Source: an uncultured Anderseniella sp.
GTDB taxonomy: Bacteria; Pseudomonadota; Alphaproteobacteria; Rhizobiales; Aestuariivirgaceae
Direction: 5' to 3'
DNA: 64,000 nucleotides
NCBI GenBank assembly: GCA_947488295.1
Contig: CANKYU010000004.1
Coordinates: 124,001-188,000 of the forward strand
Shown here: positions 35,848 through 43,324 of the stretch, piece by piece
How positions within the stretch are numbered: the first letter of the stretch is position 1
Layout: every line of letters starts with the position of its first letter
Notes under the pieces: generated by a model
Told to the model about the DNA's origin: nothing
The model's input: only the letters and a program-made list of their open reading frames with translations
Database searches by the model: none
Translations under genes and position numbers: made by a program

Positions 35848-36735
35848 ATGAACCCCAAGGTCATCATCACATGCGCCGTCACCGGTGCAGGCGACACGGT
35901 CGGCAAGCACCCGGCCATTCCCGTAACTCCCGAACAGATCGCAAATTCGGCGCTTGAAGGCGCATCTGCCGGTGCTGCCATCGTGCATTGCCATGTGCGT
36001 GAGCCGGAAACCGGCAAAGGGGTTCGCAATGTCGACTACTACCGCGAAGTCATGGAGCGCATTCGCGCAAAGAACACCGATGTCATCGTCAACCTGACTG
36101 CCGGCATGGGTGGCGATCTGATGATCGGTGACGGTGAGACCCCTCGCAACTTCGACGAGGACAACACCGATCTCGTGGGCCCGGTCGAACGCCTGCTGCA
36201 TGTTGCTGAACTGCGCCCGGAAATCTGCACGCTGGACTGCGGGTCGCTTAATTTCGGCGACACCAACTCCATCGTCGTGCAGACACCGGTGCAGTTGCGC
36301 GAACAGGCCAGGCTGATCCAGTCCTACGGTGTGAAGCCGGAAATGGAAATTTTTGACTCCGGCAATCTCTGGTTTGCCAAGCAACTCGTCTCGGAGGGTC
36401 TGATTTCAGGCATTCCGATGTTTCAGCTCTGCCTCGGCATTCCCTGGGGCGCGCCGGTCAACACCGAGACCATGACATATATGGTGTCGCAACTGCCCGA
36501 TGACTGCGTCTGGGCCGGTTTCGGCATCGGACGCTGGCAAATGCCCATGGCGGCCCAGGCCATGATCCTCGGCGGTCACGTCCGTGTCGGGCTGGAGGAC
36601 AACCTCTATCTGGACAAGGGCGTCTATGCCTCCAATGGCTCGCTGACCGAACGGGCTACCGAGATCATCCGGCTGCTCGGAGCACAGGTCGCCACCCCGT
36701 CTGAAGCCCGCGGCATACTGGGCCTCAATTCATGA
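35848..36735 (+). CDS. cdhC: 3-keto acid cleavage enzyme (BKACE), 3-dehydrocarnitine type
   Basis: A 295-residue BKACE (DUF849) protein. The zinc HxH site is [10 protein letters not shown] near residues 47-56, with the early [10 protein letters not shown] and the [10 protein letters not shown] stretches typical of the family. BKACEs condense a 3-keto acid with acetyl-CoA; the dehydrocarnitine subgroup yields betainyl-CoA and acetoacetate. Assignment to that subgroup rests on the next gene, carnitine dehydrogenase, with which it shares an ATGA overlap, and on the divergent CdhR-like regulator. GAGGGAG precedes the ATG. Confidence 0.88.
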   Translation: MNPKVIITCAVTGAGDTVGKHPAIPVTPEQIANSALEGASAGAAIVHCHVREPETGKGVRNVDYYREVMERIRAKNTDVIVNLTAGMGGDLMIGDGETPRNFDEDNTDLVGPVERLLHVAELRPEICTLDCGSLNFGDTNSIVVQTPVQLREQARLIQSYGVKPEMEIFDSGNLWFAKQLVSEGLISGIPMFQLCLGIPWGAPVNTETMTYMVSQLPDDCVWAGFGIGRWQMPMAAQAMILGGHVRVGLEDNLYLDKGVYASNGSLTERATEIIRLLGAQVATPSEARGILGLNS

Positions 36736-37694
36736 CCGGCGTCAAAACCTTAGGCATTGCCGGTTCGGGCGTCATTGGCGCTGGATGGGCGGCGCGCGCC
36801 ATGGCGCACGGGACTGATGTCATCGCCTATGACCCGTTTGCAGAATCCGAACAGGCTATGCGCGACAAGGTTGAACGCGCCTGGCCCTCCATGATCAAGT
36901 TGATGGACGGCAAGCCGGACACTACAGGCACGCTCACCTTCACAACCGACTTGAAGCAAATGTGCCAAGCCGCTGACTGGATTCAGGAAGCCGCACCGGA
37001 GCGCGAAGACCTGAAGATCTCGCTGTATGAGCAAATGGATGAACTGGCACACCCCTCGGTTGTCATCGCCTCGTCGTCATCCGGATTTCTGCCAACCCGC
37101 CTGCAGTCGAAGTGTAAACATCCCGAACGCGTCATCATCGGACACCCGTTCTATCCGGTTTACCTGCTGCCGCTGGTGGAAACCGTTGCCGGTGAGAAGA
37201 CATCCGCTGACACCATGGACCGGGCGGACGAATTCTATCGCGCCATCGGCATGTTCCCGTTGCGGCTGAAAAAGGAAATCGACGGCTATATCTGCGACCG
37301 CCTGCAGGAAGCCATGTGGCGCGAGGCGCTGAATGTGCTGGACTTAGGCATCGGCACGACGGAGGACATAGACAGGGCGATCATTTACTCCGCCGGCCTG
37401 CGCTGGTCGATCATGGGCTCCTTTCTTCACTACCACACCGCAGGCGGCGACGGTGGCATGCGGTCCTTCATGGCCCAGTTTGATCCATCACTGGAACTGC
37501 CGTGGACCGATCTGAAATTCCCCGAATGGTCGGACGAGCTTACCGACAAGCTGATTGGTGGCTGCGAAACACAGGCCGCAGGCAGGACCATCGGCGAGTG
37601 GGAAACCAAGCGCAACGACGTGCTGGTCGACATCATGCATGTGCTCAAGAAGCACAATATCGGCGTTGGTGAAGTGCTGAACGGTAAAGTGTGA
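36732..37694 (+). CDS. cdhA: L-carnitine 3-dehydrogenase
   Basis: Oxidises L-carnitine to 3-dehydrocarnitine with NAD. The 320-residue protein belongs to the 3-hydroxyacyl-CoA dehydrogenase fold: NAD loop [15 protein letters not shown] (about 8-22), the carnitine-dehydrogenase stretch [16 protein letters not shown], and [18 protein letters not shown]. Many alphaproteobacterial homologues are about 490 residues because of a fused C-terminal thioesterase domain; this one ends at 320 and lacks it. It is coupled to cdhC (4-bp overlap) and to the following SDR (1-bp overlap). Confidence 0.9.
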   Translation: MTGVKTLGIAGSGVIGAGWAARAMAHGTDVIAYDPFAESEQAMRDKVERAWPSMIKLMDGKPDTTGTLTFTTDLKQMCQAADWIQEAAPEREDLKISLYEQMDELAHPSVVIASSSSGFLPTRLQSKCKHPERVIIGHPFYPVYLLPLVETVAGEKTSADTMDRADEFYRAIGMFPLRLKKEIDGYICDRLQEAMWREALNVLDLGIGTTEDIDRAIIYSAGLRWSIMGSFLHYHTAGGDGGMRSFMAQFDPSLELPWTDLKFPEWSDELTDKLIGGCETQAAGRTIGEWETKRNDVLVDIMHVLKKHNIGVGEVLNGKV

Positions 37695-38464
37695 TGTCGG
37701 CGCGGCGCATCATCATAACCGCTGCGGGCTCTGGCATTGGCCGGGAAATCGCCGTCCGGTTTGCCGATGAAGGTGCGCAGGTTCATGTCTGCGACGTGGA
37801 TCGGGATGGCCTGGACCAGATCACGTCACAACATCCGAACATACAAACTGCCGAAGTCGACGTCACGGACGAGACCGCTGTTGATACCTGGCTGCGTGCT
37901 GCACTCGATGATCTTGGCGGCTGCGATGTGCTGATCAACAATGCCGGCATTGCCGGTCCCACCGCCGCCGTTGAGGAGATGAGCCTTGCACAATGGCGTC
38001 AGTGTCTTGCCGTCAACCTCGATGCGCAAATGCTGACCTGCCGCCGTGTCGTGCCGGTCATGAAGGCTGAAGGCGCCGGCTGCATCATCAATATGTCATC
38101 CACCGCGGGACTGTTCGGCTGCCCGTTCCGCACGCCCTATGCCGCCGCCAAATGGGCCGTCATCGGCTTTACGAAATCAGTAGCCGCTGAGGCTGGCCCG
38201 TACAACATCCGCTGCAATGCCATCTGCCCCGGATCGGTGGATGGAGACCGCATGGACCGGGTCATCGCCGCCGAAGCTGCAAAGACCGGCAAATCACCGA
38301 AAGCAGTGCACGCCGAATACACCTCCGGCACATCCATGCGCCGCTTTGCAAAAGCGTCCGAAATCGCTGATCTGTGCCAGTACCTGGCGTCAGACGCAGC
38401 CAAATTCATTTCCGGTCAGGCCATACCAGTGGACGGCCATACCGAAACCTACCACTCGGAGTAA
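37694..38464 (+). CDS. SDR family oxidoreductase in the carnitine cluster
   Basis: A 256-residue classical SDR: cofactor loop TAAGSGIG near residues 8-15, NNAG near 87, catalytic Ser in NMSSTAGL and YAAAK. The C-terminal DGHTETYHSE is unusual for the family, which often ends in a VDGG stretch. Being between cdhA and the acyl-CoA dehydrogenase, it may oxidise a hydroxylated quaternary amine; D-carnitine dehydrogenases described in Agrobacterium relatives are SDRs, so that is one candidate. Function is inferred only. Confidence 0.85.
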   Translation: MSARRIIITAAGSGIGREIAVRFADEGAQVHVCDVDRDGLDQITSQHPNIQTAEVDVTDETAVDTWLRAALDDLGGCDVLINNAGIAGPTAAVEEMSLAQWRQCLAVNLDAQMLTCRRVVPVMKAEGAGCIINMSSTAGLFGCPFRTPYAAAKWAVIGFTKSVAAEAGPYNIRCNAICPGSVDGDRMDRVIAAEAAKTGKSPKAVHAEYTSGTSMRRFAKASEIADLCQYLASDAAKFISGQAIPVDGHTETYHSE

Positions 38465-38469
38465 ATGTC

Positions 38470-39633
38470 ATGGACTTCAACCTCACTGAAGAACAGCGCA
38501 TGATCGTGGATACCACGCGGGCATTTGTCGAAAACGAACTGTATCCGCACGAAGCCGAGGTGGAACGCACCGGCGAGCTTCGCCGGGACCTGTACGAAGA
38601 GTTGAAAGCCAAGGCCATCGAGGCGGGCCTGTATGCAGCCAACATGCCGGAAGAAGTCGGTGGCGCCGGCCTCGATACCCAGTCCTGGGTGCTGTATGAA
38701 AAGGAACTCGGGCGCGCCAACTATGCCCTGCACTGGAATTGCGTGGCCCGGCCGTCAAACATCCTGATGGCCTGCAATGAAGAGCAGCGCGAGCGCTACA
38801 CCCTGCCCTGCGTACGCGGTGAAAAGATCGACTGCATGGCCATGACCGAACCCGGCGCCGGATCTGATCTGCGCGGCATGAAGGCAACCGCCGTGCGCGA
38901 TGGCGACGACTGGATCATCAACGGCACCAAGCACTTCATCTCCCACGCTGATGTGGCTGATTTCGTTATCGTTTATGCTGCCAGCGGCGAAGAGGACACA
39001 GCGCGTGGCAAGAAGAAGCTGATAACCTCGTTCATTATCGATATGGGGACACCGGGTTTCACGGTGCGCGATGGCTATCGCAACGTTTCGCATCGCGGCT
39101 ACACCAATTCGATACTGGAATTTGACAATTGCCGCGTGCCAGACGCCCAGCGTCTCGGTGAAATCCACAAAGGCTTCGAGGTAGCCAATGACTGGCTCGG
39201 CGCCACCCGCCTGCAGGTTGCAGCCACCTGCCTGGGTCGTGCCGAACGCGCCTTCGAACATGCCCTGCAATGGTCAGTGGATCGGCAGCAGTTCGGTCAG
39301 CAGATTTCCAAGTTTCAGGGCGTATCGTTCAAGCTCGCCGATATGGCGCTGGATCTGAAAGCGGCCAACCTGCTGACCCTGGAAGCCGCCTGGAAATACG
39401 ACCAGGGCACCGTAACAGATGCCGACATGGCCATGGCCAAGCTCAAGGCGTCGGAAATGCTGGCTTTCGTGGCAGATGAAGCCATCCAGATACACGGCGG
39501 CATGGGCGTCATGGACGAGTTGCCGCTGGAACGCATCTGGCGCGATGCCCGCATTGAGCGCATCTGGGAAGGCACCTCGGAAATTCAGCGCCACATCATC
39601 TCGCGCGAACTGCTGCGCCCGCTCGGCGGATAA
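38470..39633 (+). CDS. acyl-CoA dehydrogenase, probable gamma-butyrobetainyl-CoA or crotonobetainyl-CoA type
   Basis: A 387-residue FAD enzyme. AMTEPGAGSDLRGMKATA is the FAD/substrate signature, and IWEGTSEIQRHIISREL holds the catalytic Glu of medium-chain-type enzymes. It starts at ATG 38470 (MDFNLTEEQ), five bases after the SDR stop. It differs from E. coli CaiA at the C-terminus (CaiA lacks EGTSEIQ). Given caiD and a CoA ligase downstream, I infer oxidation of gamma-butyrobetainyl-CoA to crotonobetainyl-CoA; a general acyl-CoA substrate cannot be excluded. Confidence 0.88.
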   Translation: MDFNLTEEQRMIVDTTRAFVENELYPHEAEVERTGELRRDLYEELKAKAIEAGLYAANMPEEVGGAGLDTQSWVLYEKELGRANYALHWNCVARPSNILMACNEEQRERYTLPCVRGEKIDCMAMTEPGAGSDLRGMKATAVRDGDDWIINGTKHFISHADVADFVIVYAASGEEDTARGKKKLITSFIIDMGTPGFTVRDGYRNVSHRGYTNSILEFDNCRVPDAQRLGEIHKGFEVANDWLGATRLQVAATCLGRAERAFEHALQWSVDRQQFGQQISKFQGVSFKLADMALDLKAANLLTLEAAWKYDQGTVTDADMAMAKLKASEMLAFVADEAIQIHGGMGVMDELPLERIWRDARIERIWEGTSEIQRHIISRELLRPLGG

Positions 39634-39639
39634 AGCACC

Positions 39640-41676
39640 ATGGCATCGCAGTCTCTGGATCGCCTGCTGTCTCCCCGTTCGGTTGCCGTTGTCGGTGGCC
39701 GGGTCGCGGAAAGCGTGGCCGGCGAACTACTGAAACTGGGCTTTACCGGTGATATCTGGCCGGTGAACCCGAAGCGTGAAACCATGGCCGGACTGGCCTG
39801 TTTCGCAAGTCTGGATGACCTGCCCGGCATTCCTGATGCCACCTATATCGGCGTATCACGTGAAGCTGCGGTTCAGGCCGTGCGTTCGTTGCATGTCATG
39901 GGCGCAGGCGGCGCAATCTGCCATGCCGCCGGGTTTTCCGAACTGGGGGACGGCGGCACCCCGCTCAACGACGCCCTGATCAAGGCCGCCGGTGACATGC
40001 CGGTCATAGGGCCCAATTGCTGGGGCGTGCTGAACCTTCTGGACCGCACCGCCCTGTGGCCGGATTTCCATGGCTGCGAGCCGGTCGATCGCGGCGTCGC
40101 CATCCTGTCCCAGTCCGGCAACATGGCCATCAATTTCACCATGCAGACCCGCGCCCTGCCCCTGGCCATGGTCATCACTGTCGGCAATCAGACCGTCACT
40201 GACATCAATGACATGATAGAGGCTCTGCTTGCCGACGAGCGCATCACCGCCATCGGCATCCATACCGAGGGCATTGCAGACGTGGCCCGGTTTTCCGAGA
40301 TCGCCTGCAAGGCGCATGCGACAGGCAAACCCATTGTCGCCCTGAAAACAGGCGCATCGGAAAAAGGCGCTCGTGCCACCATCAGCCACACGGCGACTCT
40401 CGCCGGCAGTGATCGGTTTTACGATGCCCTGTTTGCCCGCACCGGCGTCGCCAGGGCCCGATCGGTACCGGCCTTCATCGAAACGCTGAAGCTCATGTCC
40501 GCGGCTGGCCCCCTGCCCTCGGGCCGCATTACCTCGCTGAGCTGTTCGGGCGGCGAAGCCTCCCTGATGGCTGATGCGGTTGAACTGCGGCCTCACCTGT
40601 CCCTGCCGGACTTGTCCGAGGACGAACAAGAGGCAATACGCGCAACCCTGAACGGGTTTGTCGACATCACCAATCCGCTCGACTATCACACTTTCATCTG
40701 GGCTGATTTCGAGGCCATGAAACAGACCTATGCCGCCATGATGCGGGTCGATGCTGACATGGCCTGCCTGATCTACGATATCCCGCGCGCCGACCGGGCT
40801 GATACCGCACAATATGATATCGGTCTTGATGCCTGGATCGCAGCCAAACAGGAAACCGGCAGTGCTGCCGGTGTGATCGCGACTTTGCCGGAGTGTCTGC
40901 CGGAAGCAACTGCCACACGGCTGTGCGAGGCAGGCATTACGCCATTGTTCGGACTTGATGAAGCCCTTGATGCGATGAATGCCGCCGCTGCTGTTGCTGA
41001 CTGCAGCCCGCGCCCACTGCAGTCGCCCGAAGTTGCTGCTTGCCCGGCCGACATACTCACCGAGCAGGCGTCCAAGACAATGCTCGCGCAGGCAGGATTG
41101 CGTATACCGGAATCCACAAGCTGCCCAATCCCCGAAGCAGGTTCTGTTGCTGCCGGCATCGGCTTTCCGGTTGTCCTGAAAGCATCCGGCGTTGCTCATA
41201 AAACAGAAGCCGGTGGCGTGGCTTTGAATCTCGAAACATCGGAACAGGTCCAGGCGGCGGCAGATGCGATGTCTGCGATATCGAGCGACGTTCTGATTGA
41301 GGAAATGATTACCGGTACGGTTTGTGAGCTGATCGTCGGTGTCACCCGTGACCCTCAGTTCGGCCTGGCGCTGGTGATCGGCGCCGGCGGTATCCTGACG
41401 GAACTGCTTGACGACAGCGCCATCATTCTGCTGCCAGCCTCGCGGACCGATATTGCAGCAGCCCTCGAAACCCTGAAAGTCGGCCGGCTCATTAACGGTT
41501 ACCGCGGCAAGGCAGGTGACCTTGCTGCCACGCTGGATGCTGTCGAAACCGTCGCCCGGTTTGCCACCGATAATGCCACGACACTTGAAGAACTGGACAT
41601 AAACCCGTTGATGGTACTGGCACCCGGCAAGGGCGCCATCGCTGCAGACGCCCTGATACGCATTCGCCAGATTTAA
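39640..41676 (+). CDS. ADP-forming acyl-CoA synthetase (fused alpha-beta, acetate-CoA ligase family)
   Basis: A 678-residue protein with a CoA-binding domain (about 8-130, GPNCWGVLN), a succinyl-CoA-ligase-like domain (SQSGNMAINF), the phosphorylated His in ISHTATLAGSD near residue 248, and a C-terminal ATP-grasp_5 domain (about 460-678, GFPVVLKASGVAHKTEAGGV and LEELDINPL). It activates a carboxylic acid to its CoA thioester, using ATP and forming ADP. In this cluster it stands where the AMP-forming CaiC ligase would be expected, so gamma-butyrobetaine, crotonobetaine or carnitine is the likely acid. Confidence 0.9.
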   Translation: MASQSLDRLLSPRSVAVVGGRVAESVAGELLKLGFTGDIWPVNPKRETMAGLACFASLDDLPGIPDATYIGVSREAAVQAVRSLHVMGAGGAICHAAGFSELGDGGTPLNDALIKAAGDMPVIGPNCWGVLNLLDRTALWPDFHGCEPVDRGVAILSQSGNMAINFTMQTRALPLAMVITVGNQTVTDINDMIEALLADERITAIGIHTEGIADVARFSEIACKAHATGKPIVALKTGASEKGARATISHTATLAGSDRFYDALFARTGVARARSVPAFIETLKLMSAAGPLPSGRITSLSCSGGEASLMADAVELRPHLSLPDLSEDEQEAIRATLNGFVDITNPLDYHTFIWADFEAMKQTYAAMMRVDADMACLIYDIPRADRADTAQYDIGLDAWIAAKQETGSAAGVIATLPECLPEATATRLCEAGITPLFGLDEALDAMNAAAAVADCSPRPLQSPEVAACPADILTEQASKTMLAQAGLRIPESTSCPIPEAGSVAAGIGFPVVLKASGVAHKTEAGGVALNLETSEQVQAAADAMSAISSDVLIEEMITGTVCELIVGVTRDPQFGLALVIGAGGILTELLDDSAIILLPASRTDIAAALETLKVGRLINGYRGKAGDLAATLDAVETVARFATDNATTLEELDINPLMVLAPGKGAIAADALIRIRQI

Positions 41677-41688
41677 AGGAGACCCCCC

Positions 41689-42489
41689 ATGACCTTGTTC
41701 AATATGACCGACGGCCCGATCAGGACTTGCGTAAACGCCCGGGTGCTGGAAGTCACCATCGACCGGCCCAAGGCCAACGCCATCGATGCCGGCACCAGCC
41801 GCATCATGGGTGATGTATTCTCAGCCTTTCGCGATGATGATGAGCTGCGCTGCGCCATTCTCACCTCAACGGGGGACCGGTTTTTCTGCCCCGGCTGGGA
41901 TCTGAAGGCGGCAGCAGACGGAGAGTCAGCGGACGCTGACTACGGCCTTGGTGGTTTCGGCGGCCTGCAGGAGCTGCCCAATCTCGGCAAGCCGGTAGTG
42001 TGCGCCGTCAACGGGCTGGCCTATGGCGGTGGCTTTGAGATCATGATTGCCTGCGACATCATCATTGCGGCAGATCACGCGACCTTCGCCCTGCCGGAAA
42101 TCCGCTCCGGCGTCATTGCCGATGCGGCCACCATAAAACTGCCGCGACGCATTCCCTACCATGTCGCCATGGAAATGTTGCTCACCGGACGCTCGTTCGA
42201 TACGGACGAAGCCAAGCACTGGGGCATTATCAATGAAATCGTTGCAGCAGATGCGCTGATGACCCGCGCCCGCGAGGTAGCGGAAAAACTCGCCGGCGGC
42301 CCGCCACTGGTCTATGCGGCCATCAAGGAAGTGCTCGAACGCGTGCATCATCTGAACGACAAGGAAGCGCTCGCGCTTCTCAACCGCCGCGGCCTGCCCA
42401 CCATCTCAAAGCTGTACGCGTCCGAAGACCAGCTGGAAGGCGCCAAGGCCTTCGCCGAAAAGCGTGATCCTGTGTGGAAGGGGAAGTAG
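41689..42489 (+). CDS. caiD: carnitinyl-CoA dehydratase (crotonobetainyl-CoA hydratase)
   Basis: Interconverts crotonobetainyl-CoA and L-carnitinyl-CoA. The 266-residue crotonase-fold protein resembles E. coli CaiD along its length: TIDRPKANAIDAGTS, FFCPGWDLKAAADGE, DYGLGGFGGLQEL, NGLAYGGGFE and the CaiD-specific end AFAEKRDPVWKGK. The oxyanion and Glu region is FALPEIRSGVI. AAAGGAGA lies ahead of the ATG. It is the last gene of the plus-strand cluster that begins with cdhC. Confidence 0.92.
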   Translation: MTLFNMTDGPIRTCVNARVLEVTIDRPKANAIDAGTSRIMGDVFSAFRDDDELRCAILTSTGDRFFCPGWDLKAAADGESADADYGLGGFGGLQELPNLGKPVVCAVNGLAYGGGFEIMIACDIIIAADHATFALPEIRSGVIADAATIKLPRRIPYHVAMEMLLTGRSFDTDEAKHWGIINEIVAADALMTRAREVAEKLAGGPPLVYAAIKEVLERVHHLNDKEALALLNRRGLPTISKLYASEDQLEGAKAFAEKRDPVWKGK

Positions 42490-42608
42490 CAAACCAGAAA
42501 TGCAGGCCGGGACTTGGCAGAACCCTAAAAATCACTGAATTGATTTCACCAATGCTTAATTGCGAAGCTTGTAACGTATACGGTCTATAAAACCATAGCG
42601 GGCCCGCT

Positions 42609-43238
42609 TTGCAGATACTGGTCAAAATAGCACTGCTCGTTATTGCTGCCACCTTGGTGTCCGGTGCCGGCAAGAAACGTTTTGACTGCAAACCGGGCTA
42701 TAAGGAAACCATCAGGGGGCCTTCATGGTTGGTGTGCGTGCCCGATACAAGCAGGACCATAATCAACACAAGGCCCACTGACATCATTCTGGTTGCCGAA
42801 CTGCCCGACATTCCGGAACTGACGGACGGCAAAGGGCGTCATTATGATCTCGGATTTTCCTATCGCTGGCAGATTGAGCGGGCAAACGGCAAAACCATTC
42901 CAGGCTCAGAGAAAGGACACTTTGTCGGCTACACAGGCAGAAAAAGGGAATATGTCCGCCTTTGTCAGGGTGATCTTGACCGTATCGTGGAGTTAGCCGG
43001 TTGGGACAAGTTACCTGAGTTACCCGGAAGACTGCGCATTGCAGAAGTGAGGCCGTTGCAACCCGGTTACCGGCATCGTTACAAGAGACCTGCCCGCCTC
43101 ACTTCAAAAGCAGAAAAGCTTGCAGACATCAAAGCGGCCAGAAAAGGCTGCGTACCGAAACCAACCTTCGTGGCGTCAGAGCCCGCCTCAGCGCCCGGCG
43201 TGATACAAAAACTCAAGACCTGGTGGCAAAGCGGCTAA
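42609..43238 (+). CDS. secreted protein of unknown function
   Basis: A 209-residue protein starting at TTG 42609, the only start that keeps the signal-peptide-like N-terminus (LVKIALLVIAATLVSGA). It is rich in Lys/Arg and Pro, with four scattered cysteines (FDCKPGY, WLVCVPD, RLCQGD, KGCVPK) that could form disulfides in the periplasm. I recognise no domain. The ribosome site is weak. It follows caiD by 120 bp and faces the autotransporter gene. Confidence 0.6.
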   Translation: MQILVKIALLVIAATLVSGAGKKRFDCKPGYKETIRGPSWLVCVPDTSRTIINTRPTDIILVAELPDIPELTDGKGRHYDLGFSYRWQIERANGKTIPGSEKGHFVGYTGRKREYVRLCQGDLDRIVELAGWDKLPELPGRLRIAEVRPLQPGYRHRYKRPARLTSKAEKLADIKAARKGCVPKPTFVASEPASAPGVIQKLKTWWQSG

Positions 43239-43324
43239 GGAAAAGCCCAGCAGTCCGCGACGTGCAAGATACCCGGCCTTGGGCCGGTACAGAAGCCGCT
43301 TCCGATCAGACCGACCTCTGAAAA

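Noticed and set aside
39856..41199. 447-codon minus-strand open frame under the acyl-CoA synthetase
   Set aside because: The plus strand encodes an intact ADP-forming synthetase; the opposite product has no recognisable features.
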